Source: an uncultured Corynebacterium sp. (GTDB taxonomy: Bacteria; Actinomycetota; Actinomycetes; Mycobacteriales; Mycobacteriaceae). Taken from it: 64,000 nucleotides of DNA. The notes beneath the pieces are model-generated. The model did not search any database. It had not been told where the DNA came from and saw nothing but the letters and a program-made list of their open reading frames with translations. A program made the position numbers and the translations under genes. The DNA lies in the NCBI GenBank assembly GCA_943913645.1, contig CALTYZ010000011.1, positions 1-64,000 on the forward strand, read 5' to 3'. Shown here one piece after another: positions 51,989 through 61,076 of the stretch (the stretch's first letter is position 1; the number at the start of each line of letters is the position of its first letter).

Positions 51989-52837
51989 ATGGAAAATTCG
52001 TCTAAGAAGACACGCAGTGGCCGTAAGGCGCGGCGTACAGTCGCCGGGGCCGCTGCCCTTGGGTTAGGCCTCACGGGGGCTGGCTTTCTTGCCTCCGCGC
52101 TTGTACCTAACGCTCAGGTCGCAACTGCGCAGCGCGAAGAGCAAGCAATGGTCCAAGAGGGCAAAGACCTCTATGACGTTGCATGCATTACCTGCCACGG
52201 TGCGAACCTGGAGGGTGTAGAGGGTCGTGGCCCGTCGCTGATTGGCACTGGGGAGGGTGCGGTCTACTTCCAGGTCAATTCGGGGCGCATGCCGATGATG
52301 TCGAACGATGCGCAGGCGGAGCGCAAGCGGCCACGCTATACAGAGTCTCAGGCGCTCGCCTTGGCGGCATATGTCGCTGCCAACGGCGGGGGGCCAGAAC
52401 TCGTGTATAACGACGATGGCACACTCGCCATGGAGGAATTGCGCGGCAAGGACTACAACGGTCAGATCCAGCCAGCTGACGTCGCACGCGGTGGCGAGTT
52501 GTTCCGTCTCAACTGCGCTTCATGTCACAGCTTTACCGGGCGTGGCGGTGCGCTTTCATCCGGTAAATACGCACCCGTGCTTGATCCTGCGAATGAGCAG
52601 GAGATTTACCAAGCAATGTTGACCGGCCCGCAGAACATGCCGAAGTTCTCGGACCGGCAGCTGAGCGCCGACGAGAAGCGTGACATTATTGCATTCATTA
52701 AATCGTCGAAGGAAACACCAAGTCCCGGTGGCTGGGGCCTTGGCGGTCTCGGACCGGTGTCTGAAGGCATGGCCATGTGGATGATCGGTGTCACCCTTGT
52801 TGCTGCAGCTGCTATTTGGATTGGATCCCGCTCATGA
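51989..52837 (+). CDS. qcrC: Dihaem cytochrome c of the bc1 complex
   Basis: The 282-residue protein has a signal-like N-terminal membrane segment (residues 22-41), two haem c motifs, CITCHG near residue 63 and CASCHS near residue 176, and a C-terminal membrane anchor. In actinobacteria the second haem c replaces a separate cytochrome c and hands electrons to CtaC directly. AAGGG lies 6 bases before the ATG. Confidence 0.96.
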   Translation: MENSSKKTRSGRKARRTVAGAAALGLGLTGAGFLASALVPNAQVATAQREEQAMVQEGKDLYDVACITCHGANLEGVEGRGPSLIGTGEGAVYFQVNSGRMPMMSNDAQAERKRPRYTESQALALAAYVAANGGGPELVYNDDGTLAMEELRGKDYNGQIQPADVARGGELFRLNCASCHSFTGRGGALSSGKYAPVLDPANEQEIYQAMLTGPQNMPKFSDRQLSADEKRDIIAFIKSSKETPSPGGWGLGGLGPVSEGMAMWMIGVTLVAAAAIWIGSRS

Positions 52838-54054
52838 GTGATGTGCAAAATAAGTTCACTGATCAAGAGCTCGAACGCATGAGCAACGCTGAACTCGCGG
52901 CGCTCGGTACCGAGCTCGATGACGTCACGGTTGCCTACCGGAAGGAACGCTATCCGGTTGAGGGTGACCCACGTGAGAAGGCGGCGGCGGCCGGCATTAA
53001 TGTCTGGCTTGGTATCGCTGTTCTCGCTGCGATCGCATTCTTGGGCGTGTATCTCTTTTGGCCATGGGAGCCGAAGTTCCACGGGGATGAGGGTTTGGCA
53101 ATGTACACCCTCTATACTCCGCTCCTCGGACTGACTTCTGCGCTGAGCTTCGTCTCGCTCGGGATTGCCATGGTCCAATACGTCAAGAAGTTCATTCCGG
53201 AGGAAGTTTCAGTTCAACGTCGTCACGATGGGCGCTCGTCCGAGATCGACCGTCGTACAACGACCGCGTTGTTGAACGACGCGTGGGAGACGTCTACGCT
53301 TGGACGCCGAAGCGCTATGAAAGGCCTGCTTGGCACCGCTGGCCTGCTCGCAGGGCTGGTCGTAATCGCTCCACTCGGTGGATTGATTAAGAATCCGTGG
53401 CGCGAGCGGCACCAGTTGGGTTACATGGGTGACGGAACGCTGTGGACCCATGGGTGGACCGTTCAGGATCAAGGCGTCAAAGTCTATTTGGGACGCGACA
53501 CGGGTGCTATTGCTGAGCTTCACTCCGGTGCTGGCGGGGACCACTACACAACAGCTGGTGTCTCGCGTCTTGTGCGCATGCGGCCCGAGGACCTTTCAGC
53601 AGCAGCGATGGAAACTGTCTTCCCCTTGTATCCAGAAGACGTCAACGACGGCGACCTCTACGACCCCAAGCGCGACGTGTACGAACAACACATGCACTCG
53701 CTTCACGGTCCGCGCAATGCCGTGATGTTGATCCGGCTTCGTTCCCAGGACGCTCAACGCGTCATTGAGCGCGAAGGCCAGGAAGACTTCCACTACGGCG
53801 ACTATTATGCGTACTCCAAGATTTGTACGCACATCGGTTGCCCCACGTCTCTGTACGAGGCGCAAACAAACCGCATTCTGTGTCCGTGCCACCAGTCGCA
53901 ATTTGACGCGCTGCAGTACGGTAAACCGATCTTCGGCCCGGCCGCCCGCGCACTACCGCAGCTGCCGGTCACAATTGACGAAGATGGATATCTCATCGCC
54001 AACGGTAACTTCATTGAGCCCGTCGGCCCGGCATTCTGGGAGCGTCGATCGTAA
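52834..54054 (+). CDS. qcrA: Rieske iron-sulfur subunit of the bc1 complex
   Basis: The 406-residue protein has three membrane segments (near residues 50-72, 89-118 and 160-182) and a C-terminal Rieske domain with the cluster ligands CTHIGC and CPCHQSQF. The additional N-terminal segments are typical of actinobacterial QcrA. ATG overlaps the qcrC stop (ATGA). Confidence 0.96.
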   Translation: MSDVQNKFTDQELERMSNAELAALGTELDDVTVAYRKERYPVEGDPREKAAAAGINVWLGIAVLAAIAFLGVYLFWPWEPKFHGDEGLAMYTLYTPLLGLTSALSFVSLGIAMVQYVKKFIPEEVSVQRRHDGRSSEIDRRTTTALLNDAWETSTLGRRSAMKGLLGTAGLLAGLVVIAPLGGLIKNPWRERHQLGYMGDGTLWTHGWTVQDQGVKVYLGRDTGAIAELHSGAGGDHYTTAGVSRLVRMRPEDLSAAAMETVFPLYPEDVNDGDLYDPKRDVYEQHMHSLHGPRNAVMLIRLRSQDAQRVIEREGQEDFHYGDYYAYSKICTHIGCPTSLYEAQTNRILCPCHQSQFDALQYGKPIFGPAARALPQLPVTIDEDGYLIANGNFIEPVGPAFWERRS

Positions 54055-55694
54055 TGAGCACCAAACTCGCACAAGCCGCGGACAATGTCGATTCGCGCTA
54101 CACCATTGCCGGATTTATCCGGCCGCAGCTGAATAAGGTGTTCCCGAGCCACTGGTCGTTCATGCTCGGCGAAATGGCGTTATACAGCTTCATCATCCTG
54201 CTTTTAACAGGTATTTACCTCGCACTGTTCTTTGATCCCTCAATTACGAAGGTGATTTATGACGGCGCGTACCTGCCTCTCAACGGTGTTGAAATGTCGC
54301 GTGCCTACGCGACTGCGCTAGACATCTCGTTCGACGTTCGCGGCGGGCTGTTTGTCCGCCAGATGCACCACTGGGCTGCGTTGATGTTCATGATGGCGAT
54401 GTTCGCTCACATGATGCGCATCTTCTTCACTGGTGCTTTCCGTCGCCCGCGCGAGGCAAACTGGGTGATCGGTGTGACCCTGATCCTTTTGGGGATGATC
54501 GAGGGCTTCATGGGCTATTCGCTGCCGGATGATCTCCTCTCAGGTGTTGGTCTGCGGATTATGTCCGCGATCATCCTCGGTCTCCCGATCATTGGTACCT
54601 GGATGCACTGGGCAATTTTCGGCGGTGACTTCCCGTCGGACCTCATGCTTGACCGGTTCTACATCCTTCACGTGCTGATCCTGCCGGGCATCATCCTGGC
54701 GCTGATTGCTGCCCACCTGCTGCTCGTTTGGTTCCAGAAGCACACCCAGTTCCCCGGACCTGGGCGCACCGAGAACAATGTGGTTGGGATCCGGATTCTG
54801 CCGGTATTCGCAGTCAAGGCCGTCGGCTTTATGATGATTGTCTTCGGTGTCCTTGCTGGCATGGCTGGTTTGACCACCATTAACGGGATCTGGAACATCG
54901 GGCCATACAACCCGTCACAGGTGTCTGCGGGTTCTCAGCCGGACGTGTACATGCTCTGGACCGATGGCGCCGCGCGTGTGATGCCAGCTTGGGAACTCTA
55001 CCTCGGGAATTACACGATCCCTGGCGCATTCTGGGTTGCACTCATGGCGGGCGCCATGGTGGTGCTGCTCATCAGCTACCCATTCATTGAGAAGGCGGTG
55101 ACTGGTGATACCGCTCACCATAACCTGCTTCAGCGCCCGCGCGATGTGCCTGTGCGTACCGGCATCGGTGTCATGGCTCTGGTCTTTTTCCTGATCTTGA
55201 CCATCTCCGGCGGTAATGACCACGTAGCTCACTTCTTCCAAATCTCACTGAATGCGATGACGTGGTTTGGTCGTATCGGGCTGATTGTTCTTCCACCGTT
55301 GGCGTACGTAATCACGTACCGTCTCTGTGTCGGGCTGCAGCGCTCTGATCGCGAGGTGCTCGAACACGGTATTGAAACCGGCATCATCAAGAAACTGCCG
55401 AATGGCGCGTTTGTGGAAATCCACCAGCCGCTCGGCCCGGTTGATGAGCATGGTCACCCGATTCCGCTGGAATACGCAGGTGCACCGGTACCGAAACAGC
55501 TCAACCAGCTTGGGTTTGCAGATTCTGAAACCATTGGCGCGTTCCGTCCCGCTGAACTTGATGTCACCGAGCGTGTTCGGGATGCCGTTCAAGAACACCA
55601 CCACGAGGAAGTCGAAACTCTTCGCCACCTTGAGGCAATCAAGCACGAGACAGACCGTGATGCGACATATGCGGACGGGAAGCCCCGGAGCTAA
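54054..55694 (+). CDS. qcrB: Cytochrome b subunit of the bc1 complex
   Basis: The 546-residue protein has eight membrane segments with the haem b histidines in the second and fourth (HHWAALMFMMAMFAHMMRI and ILHVLILPGIILALIAAHLLL). The long polar C-terminal extension (from about residue 420) is typical of actinobacteria. It oxidises menaquinol. Start overlaps the qcrA stop by one base (TAATG). Confidence 0.96.
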   Translation: MSTKLAQAADNVDSRYTIAGFIRPQLNKVFPSHWSFMLGEMALYSFIILLLTGIYLALFFDPSITKVIYDGAYLPLNGVEMSRAYATALDISFDVRGGLFVRQMHHWAALMFMMAMFAHMMRIFFTGAFRRPREANWVIGVTLILLGMIEGFMGYSLPDDLLSGVGLRIMSAIILGLPIIGTWMHWAIFGGDFPSDLMLDRFYILHVLILPGIILALIAAHLLLVWFQKHTQFPGPGRTENNVVGIRILPVFAVKAVGFMMIVFGVLAGMAGLTTINGIWNIGPYNPSQVSAGSQPDVYMLWTDGAARVMPAWELYLGNYTIPGAFWVALMAGAMVVLLISYPFIEKAVTGDTAHHNLLQRPRDVPVRTGIGVMALVFFLILTISGGNDHVAHFFQISLNAMTWFGRIGLIVLPPLAYVITYRLCVGLQRSDREVLEHGIETGIIKKLPNGAFVEIHQPLGPVDEHGHPIPLEYAGAPVPKQLNQLGFADSETIGAFRPAELDVTERVRDAVQEHHHEEVETLRHLEAIKHETDRDATYADGKPRS

Positions 55695-55717
55695 ACGCGA
55701 TTTGTGCGATCGCTTCT

Positions 55718-55747
55718 AGGACCCTTCCAATCGGGAAGGGTCCTTTT
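55718..55747 (+). terminator. Rho-independent terminator of ctaE-qcrCAB
   Basis: AGGACCCTTCC pairs with GGAAGGGTCCT across a 5-base loop, followed by TTTTG. Confidence 0.9.
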
Positions 55748-55809
55748 GCCTGTTCACGACGCCATACCGCTGCTTCGCATTACCCCTAGATGGGGGAGAG
55801 ATGCTAGTT

Positions 55810-55827
55810 ATAACGGATTCATAACGG
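55810..55827. promoter_or_regulatory. Direct repeat ATAACGG-N4-ATAACGG before the first NlpC/P60 gene
   Basis: Two copies of ATAACGG lie 11 bp apart, one helical turn. A nearly identical pair occurs at 56829-56846 before the second NlpC/P60 gene. MtrA is known to bind direct repeats before wall hydrolase genes in C. glutamicum. Confidence 0.55.
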
Positions 55828-55924
55828 CATGCGAACTGGACATTACTGTTGCCATTTCGTAACCTAATCGAGACATTGCGAGAGTAAACGCTATCCGCAA
55901 AGTACAAGGTTTGGAGTGAAATTC

Positions 55925-56689
55925 GTGGCTAAGCACCGTCGTCAGGAAAATAAAACCGCGGTCCGCACTGTTGTAGCGGCTACCGCAGCGGTAGCCGGTG
56001 CCGCAGCACTGGCTCCTACCGCGCAGGCAGCCGAAGTGCGTGTGCCGAATACGCCGATCGCAGTGGAGATCCCGGGTATTGAAACCGTGCCCGGCATCGC
56101 CGCAATTCCCGGGATTGAGCAGTGGATTCCAGCTCTGACTGGAAAGAATGCAGACGCAGATATTCTTGCTGCGATCAAGGCTGTGCGCGCAGTGCCCGGC
56201 GTGGCTAACGTCCAGGGCTTCAATGCATACCTGGATCAATTGGAGGCACGCTACACGCCAGCCCCAGCGCCCGCACCAGCCCCAGCTCCCGTGGCACCGC
56301 CTCAGCAATACCATGCGCCTGCGCCCGCCCCTGCGCCGCAGGTATCTCAAGGTCAGAAGATTGTGGATATCGCACGATCGAAGGTCGGAGCGCCATACGT
56401 CTACGGTGCGGCCGGGCCGAACGCATTTGACTGCTCAGGTTTTACCTCTTGGGTGTACCAGCAGGCTGGTATCTCTATTCCACGCACCTCGCAGGCGCAG
56501 GCATCCGCTGGTAAGAAAGTGCCACTGGATCAGCTGCAGCCGGGTGACATCGTGGCCTACTATTCAGGCGCATCGCACGTCGCTATCTATGTGGGCAACG
56601 GGATGATGATTGACGCGTTGAACTCGGGCACCCCGGTCGGTGAGCGGCCACTTCACATGATGCCAGTCCACTCGGCATTCCGTTTCTAA
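55925..56689 (+). CDS. NlpC/P60 family peptidoglycan hydrolase
   Basis: The protein (about 254 residues) has a signal peptide ending near PTAQAA, an N-terminal region of unclear fold, a Pro/Ala-rich linker, and an NlpC/P60 domain with Cys170 in FDCSGF and His218 in SHVAIYVG. It should cleave peptide stems of peptidoglycan. GGAG lies 8 bases before GTG 55925; GTG 55916 is another option. It corresponds in position to C. glutamicum cg2402, as I recall. Confidence 0.9.
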   Translation: MAKHRRQENKTAVRTVVAATAAVAGAAALAPTAQAAEVRVPNTPIAVEIPGIETVPGIAAIPGIEQWIPALTGKNADADILAAIKAVRAVPGVANVQGFNAYLDQLEARYTPAPAPAPAPAPVAPPQQYHAPAPAPAPQVSQGQKIVDIARSKVGAPYVYGAAGPNAFDCSGFTSWVYQQAGISIPRTSQAQASAGKKVPLDQLQPGDIVAYYSGASHVAIYVGNGMMIDALNSGTPVGERPLHMMPVHSAFRF

Positions 56690-56699
56690 ACTGGATTTG

Positions 56700-56713
56700 T
56701 GGGGCGCGCCCCA
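56700..56713 (+). terminator. Possible terminator: perfect palindrome after the first NlpC/P60 gene
   Basis: TGGGGCGCGCCCCA is a perfect 14-base palindrome, forming five pairs around a CGCG loop, followed by TTTC. Weak T tract. Confidence 0.35.
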
Positions 56714-56828
56714 TTTCATCCCTACACCCGCTGACGCATGGTGCCGGGAGGCGTGCGGTGAGTTTTGCTTATAGTTGTCGTGAAGGTTCGTGACAGATGT
56801 ACAAAACAACTGTATGTGCGCTATAGTG

Positions 56829-56846
56829 ATAACGGTTTCATAAAGG
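56829..56846. promoter_or_regulatory. Direct repeat ATAACGG-N4-ATAAAGG before the second NlpC/P60 gene
   Basis: Same spacing as 55810-55827 with one base changed. It overlaps a TATAGT hexamer (56823-56828) that may be the -10 element. Confidence 0.55.
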
Positions 56847-56886
56847 ACCGGTCTATAACTTGGGTCTACGGGAGAGAGGATGGCAC

Positions 56887-57927
56887 GTGGGCAAGCACTC
56901 GAAGCGTCAGGTGGGGATCGGACGTAATCAGGCAGTTGCGTTAACCGCTGTAGGCGCGGTGTTTGCAACACTGCCTCTCCCTGTAGCAAATGCAGATGAG
57001 GTCGATGACCTCATCGCCCAGATTGACGCGATTTCTCATGAGGCCTCTGCCAAGATGGAGCAGATCAAGGGCCTTGAAGATGAGATTGCGGCGGCGGAGA
57101 CGCGTATTGGTGAACTCAACGCTGAAGCCGAAGTTGCCCGCGGTGAAGCCGACAGAGCCACCGGCTTGCGCGAAGGATTCCAGCAAAATGTAAACGGTAT
57201 CGCGCAATCTCGTTACCGGAATACCTTGTCAGAACTCCTGCTGAACACGTTGGATTCCGGCAGCCCCCAGGCAGCAATTGATCGCGCAGTTTACCTCGAA
57301 TCACTATCGCGCAATGCCGAGCGCACGATCGTTGACCTCAATGCTGCAAGCCGGAGCGCAGATGCACGTTCTAACGAGGTCGGTCGTGCAGTTGGCGAGG
57401 CCGTCGTTAAGCGCGAAGAGCTCGACGCGAAGCGAAATAAGCTGGTGCGTGAGCGGGAAGAGCTGGATGAACAAGTCCGTGTGATCGAGGCTCGCGTTGA
57501 CGGGTTGAGCGCAGAGGGCCGCGAACGGTGGATTGAGAAAGACGGTGCCCCGATCGATGTCAGCACCGTCGAACTTCCCGCGGCCGCGGGCTCAGGTGTA
57601 GTCGGTTCTGCAATGTCGCAGGTTGGTAAGCCATATGGGTGGGGGGCTACCGGACCAGATGCGTTCGACTGCTCGGGCCTGATGGTGTGGTCCTTCGCTC
57701 AGCATGGGAAATCTATCCCACGTACCTCGCAAGCACAGTTGGCTGGAGGTACCGCTGTGCCGATGAGTCAGCTGCAGCCGGGAGACATTATCGGTTACTA
57801 CCCAGGCACAACCCACGTCGGCATGTATATCGGGGACGGCAAGATTGTGCACGCCTCTGACTATGGTATCCCAGTGCAGGTTGTAGCCTATGACTCGATG
57901 CCGATTTCGGGTGCTGTCCGCTACTAG
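56887..57927 (+). CDS. NlpC/P60 hydrolase with coiled coil, RipC-like
   Basis: The 346-residue protein has a signal peptide ending near PVANA, a long coiled coil (about residues 38-210, heptads of E, A, R and L), and a C-terminal NlpC/P60 domain with Cys262 in FDCSGL and His310 in THVGMY. The coiled coil of RipC-type proteins interacts with FtsEX and holds the enzyme inactive until division. GTG 56887 follows GAGAGGA by about 7 bases. Confidence 0.9.
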   Translation: MGKHSKRQVGIGRNQAVALTAVGAVFATLPLPVANADEVDDLIAQIDAISHEASAKMEQIKGLEDEIAAAETRIGELNAEAEVARGEADRATGLREGFQQNVNGIAQSRYRNTLSELLLNTLDSGSPQAAIDRAVYLESLSRNAERTIVDLNAASRSADARSNEVGRAVGEAVVKREELDAKRNKLVREREELDEQVRVIEARVDGLSAEGRERWIEKDGAPIDVSTVELPAAAGSGVVGSAMSQVGKPYGWGATGPDAFDCSGLMVWSFAQHGKSIPRTSQAQLAGGTAVPMSQLQPGDIIGYYPGTTHVGMYIGDGKIVHASDYGIPVQVVAYDSMPISGAVRY

Positions 57928-57977
57928 CACTCCCGTTGCTAGCGCCCGGTCGGGGAGGGGCCGGTGGAGCACACGAG

Positions 57978-59123
57978 ATGAGGGTGTTACTTGTCACCAA
58001 TGATTTCCCGCCTGTGTTAGGCGGGATTCAATCATATGTACGCGACTACGTCGATGAACTCGTCCGACGCGAAGGACCAGAGTCCGTCATCGTTTTCGCT
58101 GCAACGCCGCCCCATATGTCGGCTTCGGCATGGGACCGGCAACAGTCATATACGGTCGTTCGCTGGCCGCACCGGTTCTTGCTGCCCACACCGAGCGCGG
58201 CAAATGCGATGGCGGAGCTGATTCGTGTCCACAAGATCGACACCGTGTGGTTCGGCGCTGCGGCCCCCCTTGCCGTGCTCGGGCAGGCGGCACGACGCGC
58301 AGGCGCTCAGCGCGTCGTTGCAACCACCCATGGTCATGAGGTGGGGTGGTCCATGCTGCCCGGTACACGCCAGATGTTGCAGCGAATTGGCCAAAGCGCA
58401 GACGTGGTCAGCTACATCTCACGTTTCACTCTTGCGCGACTGCGACCGGTGTTCGGTTCCCACCCTGACTACGTCGCCTTGCCTTCTGGGGTTGACACTG
58501 ACTTCTTCCACCCGGTCGATGAATCTACGCGCAAGCGCGTGCGAGACCAGCTTGGGGTTGTAGACGCCCCGCTGATCGTCTGCGCGTCTCGTCTTGTTCC
58601 GCGCAAAGGGCAAGACCAGCTTATTCGTGCGCTGCCCGAGATCCGCCGCCGAATACCAGGCGCAAGATTGGTGCTCGTGGGCTCGGGCCATTACGGCAAA
58701 AAGCTGCGCCGCTTAGCGCGTGGGGTTGAGGGTGTGAGCTTTACTGGCGCCGTCGACAGAGATACCCTGCGCGACATCATGGCTACCGCTGATGTCTTTG
58801 CCATGCCGGCACGCACTCGAGGCCGCGGTTTAGATCTTGAGGGGCTCGGGATCGTCTACCTTGAAGCACAGGCGTGCGCGGTGCCAGTGGTAGCGGGGGA
58901 TTCTGGCGGCGCACCTGAGACCGTCACCGACAAGACTGGTGTCGTCATCGACGGGCGTGATCTGAGCGCGCTGATCGGCGCCGTGAGCACGTTACTTGAA
59001 GACGCCGCACTGCGTCACAGCATGGGCCAGGCTGGGCGCGAACATGTTTCAGCGAATTATTCCTGGGAGATTCTTGGAGATAGGTTCCGGGACGTGCTGC
59101 AAACGCAAAACCCCACAGTCTAA
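57978..59123 (+). CDS. pimB: GDP-mannose-dependent PIM1 mannosyltransferase (PimB')
   Basis: The 381-residue GT4 glycosyltransferase starts MRVLLVTNDFPPVLGGIQ, with the acceptor-binding G-rich loop, and has the donor motif EGLGIVYLEAQACAVPVVAG with the catalytic glutamates (EX7E). Length equals that of C. glutamicum PimB', which adds the second mannose to phosphatidylinositol mannoside at the inner face of the membrane. The position after two NlpC/P60 genes is the same. GGTGGAG lies 8 bases before the ATG. Confidence 0.9.
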   Translation: MRVLLVTNDFPPVLGGIQSYVRDYVDELVRREGPESVIVFAATPPHMSASAWDRQQSYTVVRWPHRFLLPTPSAANAMAELIRVHKIDTVWFGAAAPLAVLGQAARRAGAQRVVATTHGHEVGWSMLPGTRQMLQRIGQSADVVSYISRFTLARLRPVFGSHPDYVALPSGVDTDFFHPVDESTRKRVRDQLGVVDAPLIVCASRLVPRKGQDQLIRALPEIRRRIPGARLVLVGSGHYGKKLRRLARGVEGVSFTGAVDRDTLRDIMATADVFAMPARTRGRGLDLEGLGIVYLEAQACAVPVVAGDSGGAPETVTDKTGVVIDGRDLSALIGAVSTLLEDAALRHSMGQAGREHVSANYSWEILGDRFRDVLQTQNPTV

Positions 59124-59126
59124 AAT
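59121..59126 (+). promoter_or_regulatory. Predicted -10 element of glk (leaderless type)
   Basis: TAAAAT overlaps the pimB stop codon and ends 8 bases before the ATG at 59135. Confidence 0.5.
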
Positions 59127-59134
59127 TGCTAGCT

Positions 59135-60088
59135 ATGGCGTTCGCGAACGGCCTCACGGTCGGTTTTGATATTGGGGGGACAAACACACGTGCCGCTGTT
59201 GTCTCCGAGCAGGGGCAAGTCATGGCAGCACGTTCACGTCCGACGCCGCATGCCGCAGATGACCTCGTTCGCGCGATTGTTGACATGGTTGCAGACCTAC
59301 GATCTGACTATGACGTGGCAGCGGTCGGAGTGGCGATTGCTGGTTTTTTGGACCCCGCTTGTGAAATCGTTCGCTTCGCGCCGCATCTGCCGTGGCGTGA
59401 TGATCGCCCAGTTCGTCGTGAACTGGAAGCAGCGCTTGGTTTGCCGGTGCGCTTAGAGCATGATGCGAATGCAGCTGCCTGGGGCGAATACAGATACGGC
59501 GCAGCGCAAACGGCGAAGACCTGGGTGTTTTTTGCTGTCGGCACCGGCATTGGTGCCACGCTGATGCACAACGGAGAGATTTACCGCGGTTCGTTTGGTA
59601 CCGCTCCCGAGTTCGGCCACCTCACCGTTGTACCAGGCGGGCGCGTGTGCTCATGCGGGAAAAAAGGCTGCCTTGAGCGCTACGCCTCCGGTACATCGCT
59701 GGTTGACTGTGCTGTTGAGCAAGCCACTCAAGGGCGGTACGACGAGTGCGGTTTGTATCGGCGGGTAGTCGATAAACGAGCGACGGGGCGCGATGTGATG
59801 TCTGCCGCGCGCCGTGGTGACGCGTTGGGCAAGGCTGCCGTCGGGAGTTTTGCTACGTGGCTGGGGCGGGGTCTTTCCATCGTGGCGGACGTGCTCGACC
59901 CGGCGTTGATCGTTCTCGGTGGCGGTGTGAGCGCCGACGCGGACTTATTTCTTGACCAGGCTCATGACGAGATGGCTGCGACGATGGTTGGTGCTGGGTA
60001 TCGCCCGGTGCCCGAGCTGTTGCGAGCAGAGCTGGGTCCGGATGCGGGTATGATCGGCGTAGCAGATTTAGCCCGCGCGAGCCTCTGA
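59135..60088 (+). CDS. glk: ROK family glucokinase
   Basis: The 317-residue protein has the ATP-binding DIGGTNTRAAV, the catalytic EHDANAAAWGEY, and the ROK zinc motif VCSCGKKGCLERYAS. It phosphorylates glucose to glucose-6-phosphate. C. glutamicum glk lies at the same position. It may be a regulator-free kinase; no helix-turn-helix domain is present. Confidence 0.92.
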   Translation: MAFANGLTVGFDIGGTNTRAAVVSEQGQVMAARSRPTPHAADDLVRAIVDMVADLRSDYDVAAVGVAIAGFLDPACEIVRFAPHLPWRDDRPVRRELEAALGLPVRLEHDANAAAWGEYRYGAAQTAKTWVFFAVGTGIGATLMHNGEIYRGSFGTAPEFGHLTVVPGGRVCSCGKKGCLERYASGTSLVDCAVEQATQGRYDECGLYRRVVDKRATGRDVMSAARRGDALGKAAVGSFATWLGRGLSIVADVLDPALIVLGGGVSADADLFLDQAHDEMAATMVGAGYRPVPELLRAELGPDAGMIGVADLARASL

Positions 60089-60100
60089 GGGAGTACGGAA

Positions 60101-60874
60101 ATGCGAAACCGGTGGTACTCAATCTTTAAGGCAACGCTCGGTCCTCCGCTGTGGGTATGGAACCGGCCCACGATCGAAGGCGCTGAACATATTCCGGATG
60201 AAGGGGCGGTGATTTTAGCGTCGAACCACCAAGCGGTGCTCGACTCGTTTTATCTGCCGCTGATGGTTCGGCGCCAGATCCAGTTCCCCGCCAAGAACGA
60301 GTACTTCACTGCTCCGGGCCTCAGCGGCAAGCTGCAGAAGTTCTTTTTCAGCTCTGTCGGGCAAATCCCGGTCGATCGCTCTGGTGCTGGTGCTGGTGAT
60401 GCGATGGTCAAAGCGGCGGGTGAGGTGCTGGGTCGTGGGGGCGTCTTCGGAATCTACCCAGAAGGCACCCGCTCACCTGATGGGCGCGTGTACAAAGGGC
60501 GCACCGGAATGGCACGCATTGCGATGGCATCAGGTGCACCCGTGGTGCTAGTTGCGATGCTCGGTACCAGAGACGCCAATCCGATTGGAACGGTCGTTCC
60601 GCGTCCGGCCAAAGTCGGTATCAAAATCAGTGCCCGGATAGATCCGCATTCCTGGGCAGCCGACAATGGGTTTGATCCCCAGTCGCGTGAAGTCATGCGG
60701 CCGTTTACTGATTACGTGATGCACCGGCTGGCAGGGCTTGCCGGTTACCCGTACGTTGACGTGTACGCCTCGGATGTCAAGGCAGCGCTTGAGCAAACCG
60801 GTGAATACCCCAAGGGGGCAGAACCTGGTGGTGAGGCCGAGACGATGTTCAACCCGGCTGGCGTTGCCCAGTAG
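60101..60874 (+). CDS. plsC: 1-acyl-sn-glycerol-3-phosphate acyltransferase
   Basis: The 257-residue PlsC family protein has the catalytic HX4D as NHQAVLDSF, the substrate-binding YPEGTRSPDG, and FSSVGQIPVDRS. It transfers the second acyl group in phospholipid synthesis, or acts in PIM acylation, given pimB nearby. GGGAG lies 7 bases before the ATG. Confidence 0.88.
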   Translation: MRNRWYSIFKATLGPPLWVWNRPTIEGAEHIPDEGAVILASNHQAVLDSFYLPLMVRRQIQFPAKNEYFTAPGLSGKLQKFFFSSVGQIPVDRSGAGAGDAMVKAAGEVLGRGGVFGIYPEGTRSPDGRVYKGRTGMARIAMASGAPVVLVAMLGTRDANPIGTVVPRPAKVGIKISARIDPHSWAADNGFDPQSREVMRPFTDYVMHRLAGLAGYPYVDVYASDVKAALEQTGEYPKGAEPGGEAETMFNPAGVAQ

Positions 60875-60891
60875 GTAGGAGATAAGGCTTC

Positions 60892-61071
60892 GTGGACAAG
60901 GATTTGTTGATCCGAATTGCACTGGTGGTGCTTGTGGTGGCGGTGTATCTCATTGCCGACAGGGTCGGGTTTCATAACGCGGCGATTGCTCCAATCACAG
61001 TTGTGCTTGTGGCAGTAGTGATGTTCTGGCCCCGGTCAACCAGTCGGGGAAACGGCACGGATGCGAAGTAA
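60892..61071 (+). CDS. Small two-segment membrane protein, 59 residues
   Basis: The frame starts GTG (MDKDLLIRIALVVLVV) with TAGGAGATAAGG upstream. It has membrane segments near residues 6-23 and 29-46 (AAIAPITVVLVAVVMF) with a short polar tail. It fills the gap between plsC and the exoribonuclease gene, with 5 bases to the latter, so all three are probably co-transcribed. Unknown function; short membrane proteins of this sort are common in actinobacteria. Confidence 0.7.
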   Translation: MDKDLLIRIALVVLVVAVYLIADRVGFHNAAIAPITVVLVAVVMFWPRSTSRGNGTDAK

Positions 61072-61076
61072 GTACG

